A DNA stretch of 64,000 bases from Promethearchaeota archaeon (GCA_011364975.1 RDOE01000002.1:1-64000); one strand, 5' to 3'. Shown: positions 8,205-17,373, counted from the stretch's first letter. Numbers and translations are program-made. Notes: generated from the letters alone by a model not told the origin.

Positions 8205-9311
8205 TTATTTTAACTGTTTATATATCGCTAAACAAATATTCTGGAGGAAATCAAAATCTTTAAAATCTTTAACATTTCCTATAAGTGTCAAGGCAAAATT
8301 GTTAAAATTAATACATATTGTTAGTATTCTTTCACCTCCAATTGCAGCATAAAATAAAACTCTATTATATATTTCAGTATTCACTTTCTTAGACGAGGTT
8401 AAAAAGCTAATTGTTTCAGGAATATACTCACTGCAATCATAATTCTTATCAAAAATCTTAGAATAAAGAACTTTTCCTACTAAATCAACTAGGTAGAGTT
8501 GTCGTATATTTAAATCCCAATGAATATTCTTAAATTTCTCAATTAATTTGTTAGGCTTTTTAAGATATTTTCCCTCTTCTTTAAAAAACTCCAATGATAA
8601 GAATTCTTTTTCAATATTATTTGATAAATTAAACTGCTTTACGATTACTATATTTTTTCTTGGTTCAACGACTATAGTTTCACTTTGAACACTATTTAAA
8701 AGAAACCAATTTAAAGGTTCATTAAGGTAATTCTGATACAACAATCTAGCTGAATTGAGAACAAGTGGAATTAAAAAACTTAACTTTTCTTTTTCTGTAT
8801 ATTGTTTAGCGTGAATGTAAAATACAGTTCCACTTTTAGGTTCAATATAAATGATAGCTTTTAAAGTGGACTCTTGTTCAATTTCCACTATATTTGATGC
8901 CAACACATCTAAGCCTAGAGCATAATTAATTTGATTTACATTTTCTTTAAATTTTTTATACGCTGTTATTTCTCCATCAAATTCCTTATTCAGGAGGGGT
9001 TCAAATTCAGCTATAAATTGATCCATTATTTGATGAATGAAAGAATGTAATAGCTCTGTTAACTCAGTATTCTTGGTAGTTACTACAAAGGTAAGTTTTT
9101 GATAGAGATCATCACGCTTTTCAAATATAATATAAGTTTCTCGGAGCTTTAATGATTTAATATCTTCTCCTCTTTCATATGTAGCAAAACTGTTTATTGC
9201 TGTTAAAAAACCACTTAATAAATCATCTTTACCATTTTCCTGTGCCCCTTCAGGATGCCAATTAAACAATAAAGAACCAGATTCATTAATTATCAACAAA
9301 TCATCAAGCAT
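8205..9311 (-). CDS. Longin-like domain protein, unknown function
   Basis: The first 120 residues look like an Asgard longin/roadblock-type domain: the strand LDDLLIINESGSLLFNWHP, the helix DLLSGFLTAINSFATYE, the strands ETYIIFEKRDDLYQKLTFVVTT and a long C-terminal helix. The remaining 240 residues contain a possible second domain of similar make-up (LRQLYLVDLVGKVLYSKIF, ERILTICINFNNFALTLIGN). Such domains serve as platforms for small GTPases in eukaryotes. A longin-GTPase fusion lies 2.8 kb away and a second GTPase at 23576. The tandem reading is by eye. Confidence 0.55.
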   Translation of the reverse strand: MLDDLLIINESGSLLFNWHPEGAQENGKDDLLSGFLTAINSFATYERGEDIKSLKLRETYIIFEKRDDLYQKLTFVVTTKNTELTELLHSFIHQIMDQFIAEFEPLLNKEFDGEITAYKKFKENVNQINYALGLDVLASNIVEIEQESTLKAIIYIEPKSGTVFYIHAKQYTEKEKLSFLIPLVLNSARLLYQNYLNEPLNWFLLNSVQSETIVVEPRKNIVIVKQFNLSNNIEKEFLSLEFFKEEGKYLKKPNKLIEKFKNIHWDLNIRQLYLVDLVGKVLYSKIFDKNYDCSEYIPETISFLTSSKKVNTEIYNRVLFYAAIGGERILTICINFNNFALTLIGNVKDFKDFDFLQNICLAIYKQLK

Positions 9312-9487
9312 TTTGATAAGTCATCTTGGGTTTAATTTTGAAATTAGAGAGGTTCATATTTAAAATGATAAGATTTAACATTTAAAATATTATATTCTGA
9401 AATAAAAATTATATCATATTAAAGGATCTAATAATCACTAAAAAAATTCTTATAAACGATGCCTATTTCGTTTTGTAGGTAAGATGT

Positions 9488-10471
9488 ATGAAGGAAAGAT
9501 TTAAAGGAAGAAAAAATTACCCGACTGAAGAGATCGACCCCAAAAATTTCTATAAAGATGATAAAGTTAGAGAATTAATACAGAAAAAGGAAGACTTTAA
9601 ATTCAATCAAGAAGATTATTTAAAACTTTATAATTGTGTCCATTGTGGAGAATGTGAAACTGAATTAGAGAGGATTGAACTAAAGCAAAAATTTTTAGAA
9701 GATGGAAACCAAGTGGAAGGCCTTACTGAAATGATAAATTGCTTTGAGAAATATAGAACACCATATCCATCAAATAAAATGCGTATAAGAAAACCAGAAG
9801 AAATTCCTAAAGAATCCGATACCCTTTTTTTTATGGGGTGTCTTTCTACTATACGAATTCCCAGATATACGGAACATGCGCTAGAATATTTATTAAAACA
9901 AAAAGTTGACTTTACTATTTTAGATACAGAAATCTGTTGCGGTTGGCCTTGGTTTGCGAGTGGGTCAAAAAGAGAATTCGAGATTTGTAAAAAAGAAAAT
10001 ATTGAAATTTTTCAAAAATATAATAAGGTAATATGCTTATGTCCTGCATGTTATTTTCTTTTCAACGAATATTATAAACCAGAAATGAAGAATCCCCCAA
10101 ATTTTGTATATATTTCTGATTACTTAAGACCCTCAGAAAAGAAAAAAAAGGGGAAAATTGGAATACAGCATCTTTGTCAATTGAAAAATAGAGGCAGGGA
10201 AGGAGTAGATACATTTGTTAACAGTATATTGGAAAAGAGCGGATATGATGTTAAGAATGTACCTCACTGGTGTTGTGGTGGTGGCTTGGGTTATATGCAT
10301 AGAACCGATATAATTGAAGCGATTGCTCAAAAGAGAATGGAAGATTTTGATGATTCGAATGCTGATTTCGTTACAACCTACTGTCCTTCATGTTGGTGGA
10401 TTTTACAAAGATTCAGTAAGATAAATAAGATTAATCCAAAAGCTAAAGATTTATTCGAGCTACTTTTATAG
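9488..10471 (+). CDS. CCG-domain Fe-S oxidoreductase (HdrB/HdrD/GlpC-like), copy 1
   Basis: Two cysteine-rich CCG domains are present. The first spans FFMGCLSTIR, EICCGWPW and CLCPACYF; the second spans IQHLCQL, HWCCGGGLGYM and YCPSCWW. These bind a noncubane iron-sulfur cluster in heterodisulfide reductase subunits. The N terminus has only CVHCGEC, a CxxCxxC remnant rather than two full ferredoxin motifs. It probably reduces disulfides or passes electrons in a soluble complex. A tandem paralog begins 9 bp downstream. GGTAAGATGT precedes the ATG. Confidence 0.82.
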   Translation: MKERFKGRKNYPTEEIDPKNFYKDDKVRELIQKKEDFKFNQEDYLKLYNCVHCGECETELERIELKQKFLEDGNQVEGLTEMINCFEKYRTPYPSNKMRIRKPEEIPKESDTLFFMGCLSTIRIPRYTEHALEYLLKQKVDFTILDTEICCGWPWFASGSKREFEICKKENIEIFQKYNKVICLCPACYFLFNEYYKPEMKNPPNFVYISDYLRPSEKKKKGKIGIQHLCQLKNRGREGVDTFVNSILEKSGYDVKNVPHWCCGGGLGYMHRTDIIEAIAQKRMEDFDDSNADFVTTYCPSCWWILQRFSKINKINPKAKDLFELLL

Positions 10472-10480
10472 GTAAAACTC

Positions 10481-11479
10481 ATGAAAGAAGAATACGTATG
10501 TCCTTGTCGCGATATTGATCCCAAGAATTTCCTGGAAAATGAGGAAGTCATAAAACTTTTAGAAACTAAAGAGGAATTTAAATTTACTCAAAAAGATTAC
10601 CTCAAATTGTATAATTGTATTCATTGTAATGATTGTGGGATTTCAGAAGAAAGGTTTATGCTAAAGCAAAAATTTCTTGATGATGGGAATAAAATAGAAG
10701 GCTTAAAGGAAATGATTCAAGTTCTCGAGACATATGGAACCCCATTTAAAATTAATAAAAGCAGGATTAAACCTATTCCAGGTGTTTCAAAACATAGCAG
10801 TACTTTATTATACCTTGGTTGTTTTACAACCGTTAAAACACCTCAATACGGAGTGAATGCGATAAAATATCTTTTAAGTCAAAAGATTAAATTTTGTATC
10901 TTAGAGGAAGAAATATGTTGTGGATATCCTATTTTATGTACTGGATCAATAAATATTTATGAGAAGTTAGTGGATAAAAATCTAAAATTATTTAAGGGAA
11001 GAGGATTTAGCGAGATAATCACAGTATGCCCAAGCTGTTTTATGGTTTTTAAAAAACATTATAGTAAAGAGAATATTAGGATAAGATATTTCACAGAATA
11101 TCTTAAACCTTCAGAAAAGAAAAAATCTGGGAATTTAATCATTCAGCATGCATGTCCTTTAAGAAATGGTGAAATGCCTGGAATTGTAGAATATCTTGAA
11201 AAATTATATAAGGAAAGTGGATATAATGTTATAGATAAAATTCCTACACGTTGTTGTGGATTTGGTGTTGGACATCAATTGCGAATTGATATCTCGGAGG
11301 CAATCGCAGTAAAAAGAATGTTAGACTTTAAAGATGAGGGAGGTTTTTTGGAAGATTTGAAAGAAGGAGAAAATTATATTACAAGTTATTGTCCAGATGC
11401 TTATTGGGTTTTAAAAGCATATGGAAGGAAAAAAAAAGTTAAATTTAAAGTTAAGGATATGTGTGATTTGTTGTTATAA
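10481..11479 (+). CDS. CCG-domain Fe-S oxidoreductase, copy 2
   Basis: A tandem paralog of the preceding gene with the same layout: an N-terminal CIHCNDC motif, a first CCG domain (LGCFTTVK, EICCGYP, VCPSCFMVF) and a second one (IQHACPLR, TRCCGFGVG, YCPDAYW). In the second domain the final CxxC has lost a cysteine (CPDA), so that cluster site may be altered. The shared N-terminal pattern (ID-PKNF, then LYNC-HC) shows a common origin. The two subunits may form a heterodimer. A short AGGTA ribosome binding site precedes the ATG. Confidence 0.82.
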   Translation: MKEEYVCPCRDIDPKNFLENEEVIKLLETKEEFKFTQKDYLKLYNCIHCNDCGISEERFMLKQKFLDDGNKIEGLKEMIQVLETYGTPFKINKSRIKPIPGVSKHSSTLLYLGCFTTVKTPQYGVNAIKYLLSQKIKFCILEEEICCGYPILCTGSINIYEKLVDKNLKLFKGRGFSEIITVCPSCFMVFKKHYSKENIRIRYFTEYLKPSEKKKSGNLIIQHACPLRNGEMPGIVEYLEKLYKESGYNVIDKIPTRCCGFGVGHQLRIDISEAIAVKRMLDFKDEGGFLEDLKEGENYITSYCPDAYWVLKAYGRKKKVKFKVKDMCDLLL

Positions 11480-11498
11480 AGATTAATCCTCCGTTCTA

Positions 11499-12068
11499 TT
11501 ATTCAGGAGTCCACATTAGTTTACAATCTTCCCTCTCAGTATCATCCTCGTACATTTGAAACCACTCAAAAATTTCAAGCGCAAAATCGATGAATGCACT
11601 ACCTTTAGCAGTAATAATATTATTATCTTTAACTATTCGTTTTTCTATATAATTATTTCTAGGAAACGGATCAGTCTCTCGTTTTTCTTTATATTCTTCA
11701 GGTGTCATCGTAGTAGTATACTTTTTTGAGCCTAATATCCCTGATTTTGCGAAAAACTCTGGGCCTGCGCAAATTGCTGCTAATAATTTATTCTCATTAT
11801 TAAGTCTAATAATTAATTGTTTTAATTCAGGTTTAAATGGTCTTTCATGGCCTCCAGGAATAATCAATCCTTCTATATTATCAATCTTGATTGCTTCCTT
11901 AACGGTCATATCAGGATGAACTTTCATTCCCGCTCTACTTGAAACAGGAGTCTTCTCATAAGAAATATATGTAAGTTGAAAATTTTCATCTTCATTTATA
12001 TAATAACATGCGAGCGTTATTTCAAAATCAACATAAGTATCATAGAGAAAACAGAGAACTTTTTTCAT
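11499..12068 (-). CDS. DJ-1/PfpI family protein
   Basis: The nucleophile elbow AAICAGPEFFAKSG with its cysteine and the upstream GLIIPGGHE motif identify the DJ-1/PfpI class I glutamine amidotransferase-like fold. Members act as chaperones, glyoxalases, proteases or amidases; none can be singled out here. The protein has the usual length near 190 residues. ATG 12068 gives the family-typical MKKVLCFLYD start. A GGTGA ribosome binding site at 12086-12090 lies far from that ATG but close to an in-frame ATT at 12080, so the true start is uncertain. Confidence 0.85.
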   Translation of the reverse strand: MKKVLCFLYDTYVDFEITLACYYINEDENFQLTYISYEKTPVSSRAGMKVHPDMTVKEAIKIDNIEGLIIPGGHERPFKPELKQLIIRLNNENKLLAAICAGPEFFAKSGILGSKKYTTTMTPEEYKEKRETDPFPRNNYIEKRIVKDNNIITAKGSAFIDFALEIFEWFQMYEDDTEREDCKLMWTPE

Positions 12069-12263
12069 AACAGTTTGAATTAATGTCACCAAAAAAGTAT
12101 TATTGAATTATACTTAAATATAAGTGAAGTCCAAAAAAGTGGTTTTTTGTTTTCCAAAATATAACGTAACCTTTAATTATATATTTCTATAAAGCATTAC
12201 CCTCCTTTATGTTACTGATTTGATAAATTAATTACAATTATAAACTAAGAAGGTGATAAAATA

Positions 12264-12602
12264 ATGATTTTGGTTCAATGGTCGTGTGAAGTTCCTCAGG
12301 TAAAGCTGGAAAGCTTCCTTATTTATGTTAAAGATAGACTATTACCATTTTATGAATCTTTTGGTTGTTTACGTTATGAACTCTTTTTCCCCATGATAAC
12401 AGATAAAAAATATTTCCCTTATCACATTTCAGAAGATAATAATCGATACACAGAGCAGTTACTATTTAAAGATTTAAAAGATTTTGATAAGTTCTACGAA
12501 AGAATAGAAAACGAACGGGCTGCTCAAGAGATTGTTGGCATGTATACAAAAGAATTCGGGATTAAAAATTGTAATTTTAAGATATTAATGCAAGTGGGTT
12601 AA
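12264..12602 (+). CDS. ABM-like dimeric alpha/beta barrel protein
   Basis: The 112-residue frame has the beta-alpha-beta pattern of antibiotic-biosynthesis-monooxygenase-like or stress-responsive ferredoxin-fold domains: an N-terminal strand ILVQWSCEV, a helix ESFLIYVKDRLLPFYESFG and a later TEQLLFKDLKDFDKFYE segment. These small homodimers have varied roles (monooxygenase, heme degradation, unknown). GAAGGTGAT stands nine bases before the ATG, fixing the start. No catalytic residue can be named. Confidence 0.6.
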   Translation: MILVQWSCEVPQVKLESFLIYVKDRLLPFYESFGCLRYELFFPMITDKKYFPYHISEDNNRYTEQLLFKDLKDFDKFYERIENERAAQEIVGMYTKEFGIKNCNFKILMQVG

Positions 12603-12927
12603 TCAGATTTATAAATTTGATTTTTTCCTACTTTTTCTTGAATTTATAAAGGAATTATTTGGAAGCTTTATTGATTTTAATTATAAGAAAAAGAAGTTAA
12701 ATTTATTTCTTAATTACATCTTTAATTAAGCCAGAAAAAATACCATGAATCAATGCCTTTAATATGATTCTTATCCCTTTTTGAGTATTTAAAACAAGAA
12801 TTTGAATCCCTTAAGATTATTTTTTATTGTATTTATGAGTGAACCAAAAACAATTGAGTTTTTTTATAAATTAAACGAATAAATATTTTAAGATTGAACA
12901 TAAATATTCATAATAGAAGGTGATTAG
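12603..12927. other. 325-bp intergenic region upstream of the disulfide oxidoreductase genes
   Basis: AT-rich DNA with no convincing gene. A minus-strand open stretch of about 36 codons (ending near 12708, IRIILKALIHGIFSGLIKDV) has no normal start and is not called. The last 70 bases probably contain the promoter of the 12928 gene. Confidence 0.5.
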
Positions 12928-13620
12928 ATGTTATTTTCAGAAAATGAGTTAGCAAATGTTAAAAGAGAAATGAGTAAACTGAAGAATGAAGTGACCTTAA
13001 AACTGTTCACTGATTTTAAAACTCAAGCAGGAGGATCGAAATTACGCAATTGTATGGCTTGCGAAGCCTCTTATGAATTATTGAAAACCTTAACTAATTA
13101 TTCTGAAGGAAAATTGAAGATTGAGGAATTTTCTATTATAGAGAATGAAGAAGAAGCAAAAAAATATGGAGTTTCTAGGATTCCCGCAATATTATTCGTA
13201 GATGAAGAAGGCAAGGAAGTTTTACGCTATTCCACTAATCCAACTGGTGCGGAGTTCGTACCTTTTTTAAATAGTATTCAATATTTCTCAGGTGTGCGGC
13301 CATATTATGCTGATCAAATAATAACTCACTTAAAAAAAATACCTAATTCGAAATCTAAGATATTTATCACCCCTACATGCCCTTATTGCCCTGCTACTGT
13401 CCCTGTATTAACATTGTTCGCGATTGTATCAAAAGGAAAGCTAACTGTAGATGTAATTGACGTTGATTTGAATCCAGATATTGCAATGAAATATCAAGTT
13501 CAAAGTGTGCCCCACACAGTTATTAATGAAAAAGAACACATTTTTGGAATGTTTACTCCTCAAGATTTATTAGATAAACTAACAAAGGGGCAAAGAGATT
13601 TTGGAGGAATGTATGCATAA
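12928..13620 (+). CDS. Protein disulfide oxidoreductase-like (tandem thioredoxin folds), copy 1
   Basis: Two thioredoxin-fold halves, as in archaeal protein disulfide oxidoreductase/Grx-like proteins. The N-terminal half has the dithiol CMACEA near residue 43 and the C-terminal half has TPTCPYCPATVP near residue 151. Each half has a cis-proline segment (RIPAILFV, SVPHTVI). It should catalyse thiol-disulfide exchange in the cytoplasm, probably reduced by the TrxR-like enzyme encoded at 16088. GAAGGTGATTAG before the ATG supports the start. First of three tandem paralogs. Confidence 0.88.
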   Translation: MLFSENELANVKREMSKLKNEVTLKLFTDFKTQAGGSKLRNCMACEASYELLKTLTNYSEGKLKIEEFSIIENEEEAKKYGVSRIPAILFVDEEGKEVLRYSTNPTGAEFVPFLNSIQYFSGVRPYYADQIITHLKKIPNSKSKIFITPTCPYCPATVPVLTLFAIVSKGKLTVDVIDVDLNPDIAMKYQVQSVPHTVINEKEHIFGMFTPQDLLDKLTKGQRDFGGMYA

Positions 13621-13648
13621 CCATATTATATGAGAGGTGATTTAAAAA

Positions 13649-14332
13649 ATGTCTCAAGATGATAGATACCGAGAAATAATAAAACGAGAAATGGCAAAAC
13701 TAACAAAACCAGTTCGGTTAAAAGTTTTTACATCTCAAAGAACAGAAGCAAATGGAAGTAAAATAAAAGCTTGTATGGATTGTGGACAGTTCATGGCATT
13801 GCTTAAAGTTTATGAAGAGAATTCTAATGGAATGTTATTCATCGAAGAATTATCTATCGATAATAACCCCGAATTTGCAAAAACATATGATATTCAACGA
13901 GTTCCAACGATTTTATTCATTGATAATCAAGGTAGGGAATTAATTCGCTATTTAGCAGCACCTCACGGCGGAGAGATTCAACCATTCATTCAAACATTGT
14001 TTACTTTTGCTGGGGCTCCAAATTATTATGAAGCCGCGATTAAGCAGAATCTTAATAGAATCAATAGTGCAACAATTAAAGTAATGATTACCAACTCGTG
14101 TCCTTATTGTCCTCAAGTTGTGACCATTGCCAATCAATTCGCGCTTGCTTCAGGAGGGAAAATAAGAACCATCATTATAGATATTATGGCAAACCCAGAT
14201 ATAGGACAATATTATGATGCTGCAGGTGTTCCTTACACGATTATTAACGATAGAAAACCATTAGTGGGTATGGTAGGTCCGAATGAAATTATGAGGGAAC
14301 TTATAGGGGGAAATATACGGGTTCAGTATTAG
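13649..14332 (+). CDS. Protein disulfide oxidoreductase-like, copy 2
   Basis: A paralog of the preceding gene, 28 bp downstream with its own GAGAGGTGAT ribosome binding site. It keeps both dithiols: CMDCGQ in the N-terminal half and NSCPYCPQVV in the C-terminal half. It is closer in sequence to copy 3 than to copy 1 (shared ENSNG, APNYYE and NSC-YCPQ segments). The same thiol-disulfide exchange role is expected, possibly with a different midpoint potential. Confidence 0.88.
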   Translation: MSQDDRYREIIKREMAKLTKPVRLKVFTSQRTEANGSKIKACMDCGQFMALLKVYEENSNGMLFIEELSIDNNPEFAKTYDIQRVPTILFIDNQGRELIRYLAAPHGGEIQPFIQTLFTFAGAPNYYEAAIKQNLNRINSATIKVMITNSCPYCPQVVTIANQFALASGGKIRTIIIDIMANPDIGQYYDAAGVPYTIINDRKPLVGMVGPNEIMRELIGGNIRVQY

Positions 14333-14535
14333 CTATTTCAAGAAATTTTCTTTCTACAAAAAATTGTGTTTGGCAAATAATAAACCATAATTTTTATATT
14401 TATAAGCTTTGATTCTGCTTTTTTAAATCTATAATTACTAAATTCGAATATACATTTTTTATGGAAAGAAAAATTAAACATCATAGTAATATTTCAAAAA
14501 TTATTACGTAAATTTAGATGTGAGATTATATCTTC

Positions 14536-15177
14536 ATGCCAGCTTCGTATGTTTTTAAGAGAATGATTAAGGATGAGATGAAAAAACTTTCAAAACCGAT
14601 TAAATTACGAGTGTTTATGGATAACAATGGGGAATCGCAAAAATATGCATATACAATGTCAATATTAAAGGCATATGAAGAGAATTCTAATGGGTTGTTA
14701 ACTATTGAAGAATACACCCTCAAGAATAATGCCGAATTAGCTCAAAAATACAAGGTTGATAGAAGCCCTACTATTCTTTTTATTGATGATGAGGAAAATG
14801 AGCTGATTCGATATTTATCAGCACCCCAAGGAAGTGAAATCCAACCGTTTATTCAAGCGTTATTAATATTCGGGGGAGCTCCAAATTACTATGAGTCCAC
14901 AATTAAAGAGAATTTGGACAATTTATCACCCTCAACGATCAAAATAATGGTGACTAACTCTTGCGCTTATTGTCCTCAGATGGTAAGTATAGTTTCCCAG
15001 TTCGCTCTTGCCTCAGAAGGGAAAATAAAGGTTATAATAATAGATATAATGGAAAACCCTGATCTAGGAGAAGCTTATGACACTTCAAGCGTTCCCTTAA
15101 CTATAATAAATAATGAAAAAATAATAACAGGCATGGTAGGAGCGAATGAAATATTTGATTACTTGTTTTGTAAATAA
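14536..15177 (+). CDS. Protein disulfide oxidoreductase-like, copy 3, N-terminal dithiol lost
   Basis: The third tandem paralog. The C-terminal half keeps a dithiol (NSCAYCPQMVS). In the N-terminal half the region that holds CxxC in the sister copies is shortened to DNNGESQKYAYTMS, with no cysteine. Only one active site remains, and the other half is presumably structural or substrate-binding. A 200-bp AT-rich gap with a promoter-like stretch separates it from copy 2, so it may be transcribed separately. Confidence 0.87.
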   Translation: MPASYVFKRMIKDEMKKLSKPIKLRVFMDNNGESQKYAYTMSILKAYEENSNGLLTIEEYTLKNNAELAQKYKVDRSPTILFIDDEENELIRYLSAPQGSEIQPFIQALLIFGGAPNYYESTIKENLDNLSPSTIKIMVTNSCAYCPQMVSIVSQFALASEGKIKVIIIDIMENPDLGEAYDTSSVPLTIINNEKIITGMVGANEIFDYLFCK

Positions 15178-15359
15178 AAACAATTTATTTTTTTATTATT
15201 CAAAGTTTAAGTCTTAGTCTAAGGATGCTTATCTTATTGGTAAGATTATCAATTTATATCTTCTCAGTTTATTTTATATCCATAAATTCTTAATTTTTAT
15301 AAATTTACTAACTTTTTATTACATTATTAAGAATATTACAAATTTAAAGAAGTTGTTAA

Positions 15360-15905
15360 ATGAAAATTGTAATCCTTCATGGGAGTCCAAGAAAAAATAG
15401 AAATTCAGATACTTTAGCAAAGTATTTTATTAAGGGAATAAATGAAAATAAAAATAACCAAATTAAGCATTTCTATTTAAATGATCTAAACATCAGTCCC
15501 TGTCAAGGATGTTTAAGTTGTGCGACATCCTTAAATCATAGCTGTGTCATTAATGATGATATGCAAGAAATTTACAGATCATATACAGATGCAGATATAA
15601 TTGTATTTGTAACACCTATGTACTGGGGCTACATGACTGCTCAATTAAAAACAGTAATGGATCGAATGGAAGCACTTGCATGGGAGCATTTTTATCATAA
15701 GCATTTTGTTATCATTATTACTTATCGTCACCATTATGAATCAACTGTAGCGTTCTTTAAACGAATAGCACCATTTTTTGATATCAAATTAGACTTTATA
15801 ATATGTCAAACTTATGATCCAGTATCGCAGAAAGACATTCCTATTGAAAATATTAAAGAAAAATTAGAAGATGCATACAAGCTTGGAAAGAAATTATTTT
15901 TTTAA
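15360..15905 (+). CDS. NADPH-dependent FMN reductase family flavoprotein
   Basis: A flavodoxin-fold protein of normal length (181 residues) with the FMN loop ILHGSPRKNRNSDT, a cysteine pair SPCQGCLSCAT with a further cysteine (HSCVINDDMQEIY), and VFVTPMYWGYMTAQLKTVMDRM. The family comprises NAD(P)H:flavin/quinone reductases and iron-sulfur flavoproteins. The cysteine pattern is shared with the protein at 2602. It lies between the disulfide oxidoreductases and thioredoxin reductase, consistent with redox homeostasis. No ribosome binding site is clear. Confidence 0.85.
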   Translation: MKIVILHGSPRKNRNSDTLAKYFIKGINENKNNQIKHFYLNDLNISPCQGCLSCATSLNHSCVINDDMQEIYRSYTDADIIVFVTPMYWGYMTAQLKTVMDRMEALAWEHFYHKHFVIIITYRHHYESTVAFFKRIAPFFDIKLDFIICQTYDPVSQKDIPIENIKEKLEDAYKLGKKLFF

Positions 15906-16087
15906 ACTTTATGTCTTTGTGAATTTAAATTTTTAGAAATTATATTTTTAAGGATTTCTTTAATGTTTTGTTATTTATGAAATAATAAAGAAAGGTTTTT
16001 TATTCCTTATTATTTACTAATAGTTTGAATTAGTTTTAGGAATTAATTATTCAATAAAGAATTAAAGATAAAAAGAAGTTTAGAATC

Positions 16088-17032
16088 ATGTTTAATGTTG
16101 ATATGGAAGGGCTGGATTTAGAGAAGAAATATGATCTAATCATTCTAGGTGGAGGTCCAACCGCTATTGGATGTGCAATCTACGCAGCACGATTTGCAAT
16201 GGAGGTACTAGTAATAGGAAAAACATTTGGTGGCTTAATAGCAACCACACATCTGGTAGAAAATTACCCTGCCATAACAAGTACAAGCGGACAAGGATTA
16301 ATGGACATGTTTAAGGAACATATGGACTCACTCAGTATCCCTTATATCTCAGATGAAATACAGAGTATCGAAAAAGGAGAGGTTGATTTTACTTTACATT
16401 CCTTTTTTCAGAAATTTAACGCACATAGTATTTGTATCGCTACTGGTTCAGAACGTAAAAAATTAGGAATTCCCGGTGAGGACCAGTTTCTTGGGCGAGG
16501 TGTTTCTTATTGTGCTACTTGCGATGGCCCTTTTTATAAAGATAGGATCGTATGTGTGATTGGAGGCAGTGATTCAGCGGCTAAGGAAGCTTTGTTTTTG
16601 GCTCAAAACACCAAGAAAGTTTACATCATTTATCGAGGAGAAGATATTAGAGCTGAACCTATTAATAAACAACGAGTGCTTCAAAACGACAAAATTGAGA
16701 TAATTTATAATACTAATGTAGTTGAGATTAAAGGAGAAAATAATGTAAAATCCGTTGTTTTCGAAAATGGTACTCAACTAACGATCGATGGAGTATTTAT
16801 CGAGATTGGATCTATTCCAAACTCAAAACTAGCCAAAAGGATTGGAGTTAAGGTTAATAATAAGGAAGAGATTCTAATTAATCGAAAATCTGAAACCAAC
16901 ATACCGGGTATTTTTGCTGCAGGAGATGTTGCAGATGCTCCCTTTAAACAAGCTATTACGGGTGTTGCTGAAGGCGTTATAGCAGCATACTCTGCATTTG
17001 ATTATATAAAGGGCATGAATATTGATTATTAA
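16088..17032 (+). CDS. trxB: Thioredoxin reductase-like FAD/NAD(P) oxidoreductase
   Basis: A low-molecular-weight thioredoxin reductase of typical length (314 residues). It has an FAD-binding loop (ILGGGPTAIGCAIYAARF), the redox-active YCATCDGPF dithiol near residue 143, a pyridine-nucleotide loop (VIGGSDSAAKEALFLA) and the C-terminal FAD motif IFAAGDVAD. The enzyme passes electrons from NAD(P)H through FAD to thioredoxin-fold partners; the three disulfide oxidoreductases just upstream are natural substrates. The NADPH-specifying HRR-type arginines are not obvious (YRGEDIRAE), so cofactor choice is open. Confidence 0.92.
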   Translation: MFNVDMEGLDLEKKYDLIILGGGPTAIGCAIYAARFAMEVLVIGKTFGGLIATTHLVENYPAITSTSGQGLMDMFKEHMDSLSIPYISDEIQSIEKGEVDFTLHSFFQKFNAHSICIATGSERKKLGIPGEDQFLGRGVSYCATCDGPFYKDRIVCVIGGSDSAAKEALFLAQNTKKVYIIYRGEDIRAEPINKQRVLQNDKIEIIYNTNVVEIKGENNVKSVVFENGTQLTIDGVFIEIGSIPNSKLAKRIGVKVNNKEEILINRKSETNIPGIFAAGDVADAPFKQAITGVAEGVIAAYSAFDYIKGMNIDY

Positions 17033-17064
17033 ATAATAAACAATTAAAAGAAAATAGTAATTAA

Positions 17065-17373
17065 TTATTCTATTTTTACATCTATAGCATCTTCCATGGG
17101 ATCTTTGAAAGGTACGTCTATTTTCAAGATACCATTTTTATAACTGGCTTTTGTCTCTTCAGCTTTTACAGGACAACAAATTGCATATGACCCTACATAA
17201 ACTGTATTATCAGTTTCTCCGCTAATAAAGAAAGAATCTTCATGGATTTTTAACTTAATTTTATCTTTCTCAACACCAGGTAAGGTCACTTCAATATGAT
17301 AAGTATCATGCTCATCATCTGCCCATGCGCATGTCTCTGGAGATCTTATAAATTTTTCTTTTGCTTCAGTCAT
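17065..17373 (-). CDS. Small heat shock protein (Hsp20/alpha-crystallin)
   Basis: The alpha-crystallin domain is recognisable from EVTLPGVEKDKIKLKIHEDSF to the closing motif ASYKNGILKIDVPF. It is an ATP-independent holdase chaperone forming cytoplasmic oligomers. At 103 residues it is short, with almost no N-terminal arm. Cysteines are unusual for the family (CAWADDEHDT, AICCPVKAEET). The track starts at GTG inside the ribosome binding site GAAGGTGAT; the ATG at 17373 (MTEAKEK) is the better start. Confidence 0.9.
   Translation of the reverse strand: MTEAKEKFIRSPETCAWADDEHDTYHIEVTLPGVEKDKIKLKIHEDSFFISGETDNTVYVGSYAICCPVKAEETKASYKNGILKIDVPFKDPMEDAIDVKIE

Noticed and set aside
12700-12815. Minus-strand open stretch IRIILKALIHGIFSGLIKDV
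   Set aside because: About 36 codons, no ATG/GTG/TTG at a sensible place and no ribosome binding site; likely chance in AT-rich DNA.
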